From Streptacidiphilus carbonis (GTDB lineage Bacteria; Actinomycetota; Actinomycetes; Streptomycetales; Streptomycetaceae), in NCBI RefSeq assembly GCF_000787775.1, contig NZ_BBPM01000004.1:93247-125801 (forward strand): a stretch of DNA of 32,555 nt. The letters run 5' to 3'. The translations under genes were made by a program, and so were the position numbers. Under the pieces are notes generated by a model. That model had not been told where the DNA came from. It did no database searches and worked only from the letters and a program-made list of their open reading frames with translations. This document shows, piece by piece, positions 30,567-32,555 of the stretch. Position 1 is the stretch's first letter, and each line of letters opens with the position of its first letter.

Positions 30567-31571
30567 TCAGCCGCGCTTCTCGGCAGCGGCGGCGCGGCGG
30601 GCCAGCAGGGCCGCACGGCGCTCGTCGAAACGGGTCGCCATGCCGTCCAGGCCGTCCAGGTAGATCCCGAGCTCCTGCTGAGCGGCCAGACCCTCGGGGC
30701 CGAGCCCGGAGACCTCCATGACCTTGAGGTGGCGCAGCACCGGCTGGAGCACGTCGTCGTGGTGGATCCGCAGGTTGTAGATGCCGCCGATGGCCATCTG
30801 GGCGGCCGCCCGCTCGAAGCCGGGCATCCCGTGCCCGGGCATCCGGAAACCGGTCACCACGTCGGCCACGGCCCGCATGGCCTGGTCCGGGGCGATCTCC
30901 AGGGCGGCCTTCAGCAGGTTGCGGTAGAAGACCATGTGCAGGTTCTCGTCGGTGGCGATCCGGGCCAGCATCCGGTCGCAGACCGGGTCGCCGGAGTTGT
31001 GCCCGGTGTTGCGGTGCGAGATCCGGGTGGCCAGCTCCTGGAAGGCGACATAGGCGACGGAGTGCAGCATCGAGTGGTTGTTGTCGGACTCGAAGCCCTC
31101 GGCCATGTGCGTCATCCGGGCCCGCTCCAGGGCCACCGGGTCGACCGCGCGGGTGGTCAGCAGGTAGTCGCGCATCACGATGGCGTGCCGGCCCTCCTCG
31201 GCCGTCCACTGGTGCACCCAGGTGCCCCAGGCGCCGTCGCGGCCGAACATGGTGGCGATCTCGTGGTGGTAGCTGGGGAGGTTGTCCTCGGTGAGCAGGT
31301 TCACCACCAGCGAGACCCGGCCGATCTCGGTGACCGGCGACTGGTCCACGGCCCAGGCCTCGCCGCCCATGATCCCGTCGAAGTCGCGCCCCTGGCCCCA
31401 CGGCACGTACTCGTGCGGCATCCACTCCTTGGCGACGCCGAGGTGGCGGTCGAGCTCGCGCTCGACCACCTCCTCCAGGGCGTGGAGCAGCTGGGCGTCG
31501 CTCCACTTGGCGGAGCCGGCGGGGCGGGAGGGGGCGATGGTCACGGCATCCAACTCTCGGGGGTACGGCAT
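30567..31571 (-). CDS. Acyl-ACP desaturase (ferritin-like di-iron)
   Basis: This protein of up to 334 residues introduces a double bond into an acyl chain carried by ACP. The di-iron ligands of the soluble desaturase family are visible: LLTEDNLPSYHHEIA for the first helix pair, TAEEGRHAIVMRDYL (EExxH) and ATDENLHMVFY (DENxH). There are no membrane segments. It should set membrane fluidity through fatty-acid unsaturation. Two starts are possible: ATG 31571, whose upstream side is occupied by operator dyads, and GTG 31544, preceded by GAGAG about 9 nt upstream. The second would leave the operator in the leader/promoter and looks better. Regulation by a fatty-acid-sensing TetR-type repressor is inferred. 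Confidence 0.9.
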   Translation of the reverse strand: MPYPRELDAVTIAPSRPAGSAKWSDAQLLHALEEVVERELDRHLGVAKEWMPHEYVPWGQGRDFDGIMGGEAWAVDQSPVTEIGRVSLVVNLLTEDNLPSYHHEIATMFGRDGAWGTWVHQWTAEEGRHAIVMRDYLLTTRAVDPVALERARMTHMAEGFESDNNHSMLHSVAYVAFQELATRISHRNTGHNSGDPVCDRMLARIATDENLHMVFYRNLLKAALEIAPDQAMRAVADVVTGFRMPGHGMPGFERAAAQMAIGGIYNLRIHHDDVLQPVLRHLKVMEVSGLGPEGLAAQQELGIYLDGLDGMATRFDERRAALLARRAAAAEKRG

Positions 31572-31573
31572 AC

Positions 31574-31603
31574 ACCTACGCCTCCGTAGGTTACGCCACC
31601 GTA
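31574..31603 (-). promoter_or_regulatory. Tandem dyad operator at the desaturase start
   Basis: Two nearly identical dyads, TACGCCTCCGTA (31577-31588) and TACGCCACCGTA (31592-31603), are spaced exactly 15 bp apart. The first extends to ACCTACG-N4-CGTAGGT (31574-31591). They lie immediately upstream of ATG 31571. Tandem dyads of this size are typical of TetR-family repressors. Confidence 0.65.
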
Positions 31604-31654
31604 GGTTGAGACGGCGTCCGATGGCAAGGGCGGCCGCCGAAGTGTGAAACGGAT

Positions 31655-31692
31655 AAGGAAAAGCCCCGCCGACCTGGAGAAAGATCGGCGGG
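31655..31692 (-). terminator. Intrinsic terminator of the cutS-like gene
   Basis: CCCGCCGA (31665-31672) pairs with TCGGCGGG (31685-31692), giving an 8-bp stem with a 12-nt loop. On the minus strand it is followed by CTTTTCCTT (31663-31655). It lies 37 nt past the kinase stop codon and ahead of the desaturase operator. Confidence 0.82.
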
Positions 31693-31729
31693 ACCGGGTG
31701 TGCGGCCCACTGCGGGCCCTGCGGCGCAA

Positions 31730-32555
31730 TCAGCTGCCGGGGATGCGAACCCGCATCAGCAGGCCGCCGTCGGGGCGCGGAGACGCCTCGATGACCCCTC
31801 CGTGCGCCCGGACCACCGAGCGGACGATGCTGAGCCCCAGACCGACGCCCTTGTCGCTGCGGGTCCGCTCGTTGCCCTTGACCCGCCGGAACGGCTCGAA
31901 AATGTGCTCCAGCTCATATCCGGGCACCACCGGACCGGTATTGGTCACCACGATCTCGCCCGCGCCGTCGGCGGTTCCGACCGAGACCTCGACCCAGCCG
32001 TCCTCCGGCCGGTTGTAGCGCACCGCGTTCTGGATCAGGTTGAGCACGATCCGCTCCAGCAGCACCCCGTTCCCGGGCACCACCACCGGCTCCACCACGC
32101 TGGTCAACCGCACCCCGCGGCTCTTGGCCTCGGCCCTGGTCTGCTCCAGCGCCTGCCGGGCCACCTCGGCCAGGTCCACCGGGCGGCGCTCGATCAGCTC
32201 GTTGTCGCTGCGGGCCAGCAGCAGCAGCCCCTCGACCAGCTGTTCGCTGCGCTCATTGGTGGCCAGCAGGGTCTTGCCCAGCTGCTGCAGGTCCGGCGAG
32301 GCCCCCGGGTCGGAGAGCTGGACCTCCAGCAGGGTGCGGTTGATCGCCAGCGGGGTACGCAGCTCGTGCGAGGCGTTGGCGACGAACTTCCGTTGGGACT
32401 CGAACGAGCGGTCGAGGCGTTCCAGCATCTCGTCGAAGGTGTCCGCGAGCTCCTTGAGCTCGTCGTCCGGGCCGTCCAGCTCGATCCGGCGGTGCATGTC
32501 CGAGCTGGCGACCTGGCGGGCGGTGCGGGTGATCCGGCCGAGCGGGCGCAGCACC
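31730..32555 (-). CDS. cutS: Sensor histidine kinase, CutS-like, C-terminal part (cut by window edge)
   Basis: The last 275 or so residues of a kinase are present; the frame is open through the right edge. A HAMP domain (RPLGRITRTARQVASSD) leads into the phosphoacceptor helix with FVANASHELRTPLAINRTLL. The ATPase domain has LNLIQNAVRYN, then VTNTGPVVPG in place of the usual acidic G1 box, and DKGVGLGLSIVRSVVRAHGG. The SHELRTPLAINRTLLEVQLSDP-type stretch and its neighbourhood next to the desaturase, DUF4193, DUF3093 and dut match what I recall of S. coelicolor CutS, whose CutR partner should lie outside the window. CutRS has been linked to antibiotic production and secretion stress. A terminator follows the gene. 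Confidence 0.85.
   Translation of the reverse strand, partial: VLRPLGRITRTARQVASSDMHRRIELDGPDDELKELADTFDEMLERLDRSFESQRKFVANASHELRTPLAINRTLLEVQLSDPGASPDLQQLGKTLLATNERSEQLVEGLLLLARSDNELIERRPVDLAEVARQALEQTRAEAKSRGVRLTSVVEPVVVPGNGVLLERIVLNLIQNAVRYNRPEDGWVEVSVGTADGAGEIVVTNTGPVVPGYELEHIFEPFRRVKGNERTRSDKGVGLGLSIVRSVVRAHGGVIEASPRPDGGLLMRVRIPGS

Noticed and set aside
1-32555. tRNA, rRNA, transposase, integrase or prophage genes
   Set aside because: I saw no tRNA T-loop/CCA patterns with a cloverleaf, no rRNA blocks and no recombinase motifs; the islets have the same G+C-rich composition as the rest.

Overview
The window is a very G+C-rich, densely coded stretch of an actinomycete chromosome. The gene families (actinobacterial DapD, DUF3159, DUF3710, DUF3093, DUF4193, a CutS-like kinase, an acyl-ACP desaturase and an Hen1-type RNA methyltransferase) and the GTG/TTG starts with 4-bp stop/start overlaps point to Streptomycetaceae (Streptomyces, Kitasatospora or Streptacidiphilus). 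I see no rRNA, tRNA, CRISPR array, transposase, integrase or biosynthetic gene cluster. It reads as conserved chromosome with accessory islets.

Left third (1-9000). A partial hen1 RNA-repair methyltransferase runs off the left edge. Next comes an ABC exporter (permease plus ATPase, minus strand), divergent from a translationally coupled histidine kinase/LuxR response regulator pair. Then a D-2-hydroxyacid dehydrogenase, a convergent cysteine hydrolase/GlxA-type regulator operon with a good palindromic operator, and dapD (lysine/diaminopimelate synthesis) with a strong terminator.

Middle (9000-16580). A small helical protein gene and a helical hypothetical gene are followed by a 15-bp tandem repeat array. 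Then come a MazG-like pyrophosphohydrolase overlapping an SMC/RecF-like ATPase whose Walker B is not recognisable, an RlmA-type 23S rRNA methyltransferase, a two-gene toxin-antitoxin module (ribbon-helix-helix antitoxin plus Fic/Doc-fold protein lacking the Fic catalytic residues), a TRAM-domain RNA m5U methyltransferase, and a KimA-like potassium permease.

Potassium block (14486-22761). The KimA-like permease is divergent from two coupled TrkA/RCK proteins, and a kdpDE two-component system follows after DUF3159 and OB-fold genes. No TrkH/KtrB channel and no kdpFABC pump lie in the window, so the RCK pair and the permease may work together.

Right third (22900-32555). An amidase is followed by two coupled ABC ATPases without a permease, one carrying an AbrB-like C-terminal extension. 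Then come the thioesterase-dut-DUF3710 operon with a strong intrinsic terminator, DUF3093, a hypothetical protein, DUF4193, a 420-bp noncoding gap with a textbook CRP-type palindrome, an acyl-ACP desaturase with a tandem dyad operator at its start, and a partial cutS-like kinase running off the right edge.

The most unusual items are the degenerate Fic toxin-antitoxin pair with its operator-loaded, probably leaderless promoter, the ABC-AbrB fusion, and the ATPase/MazG pair.
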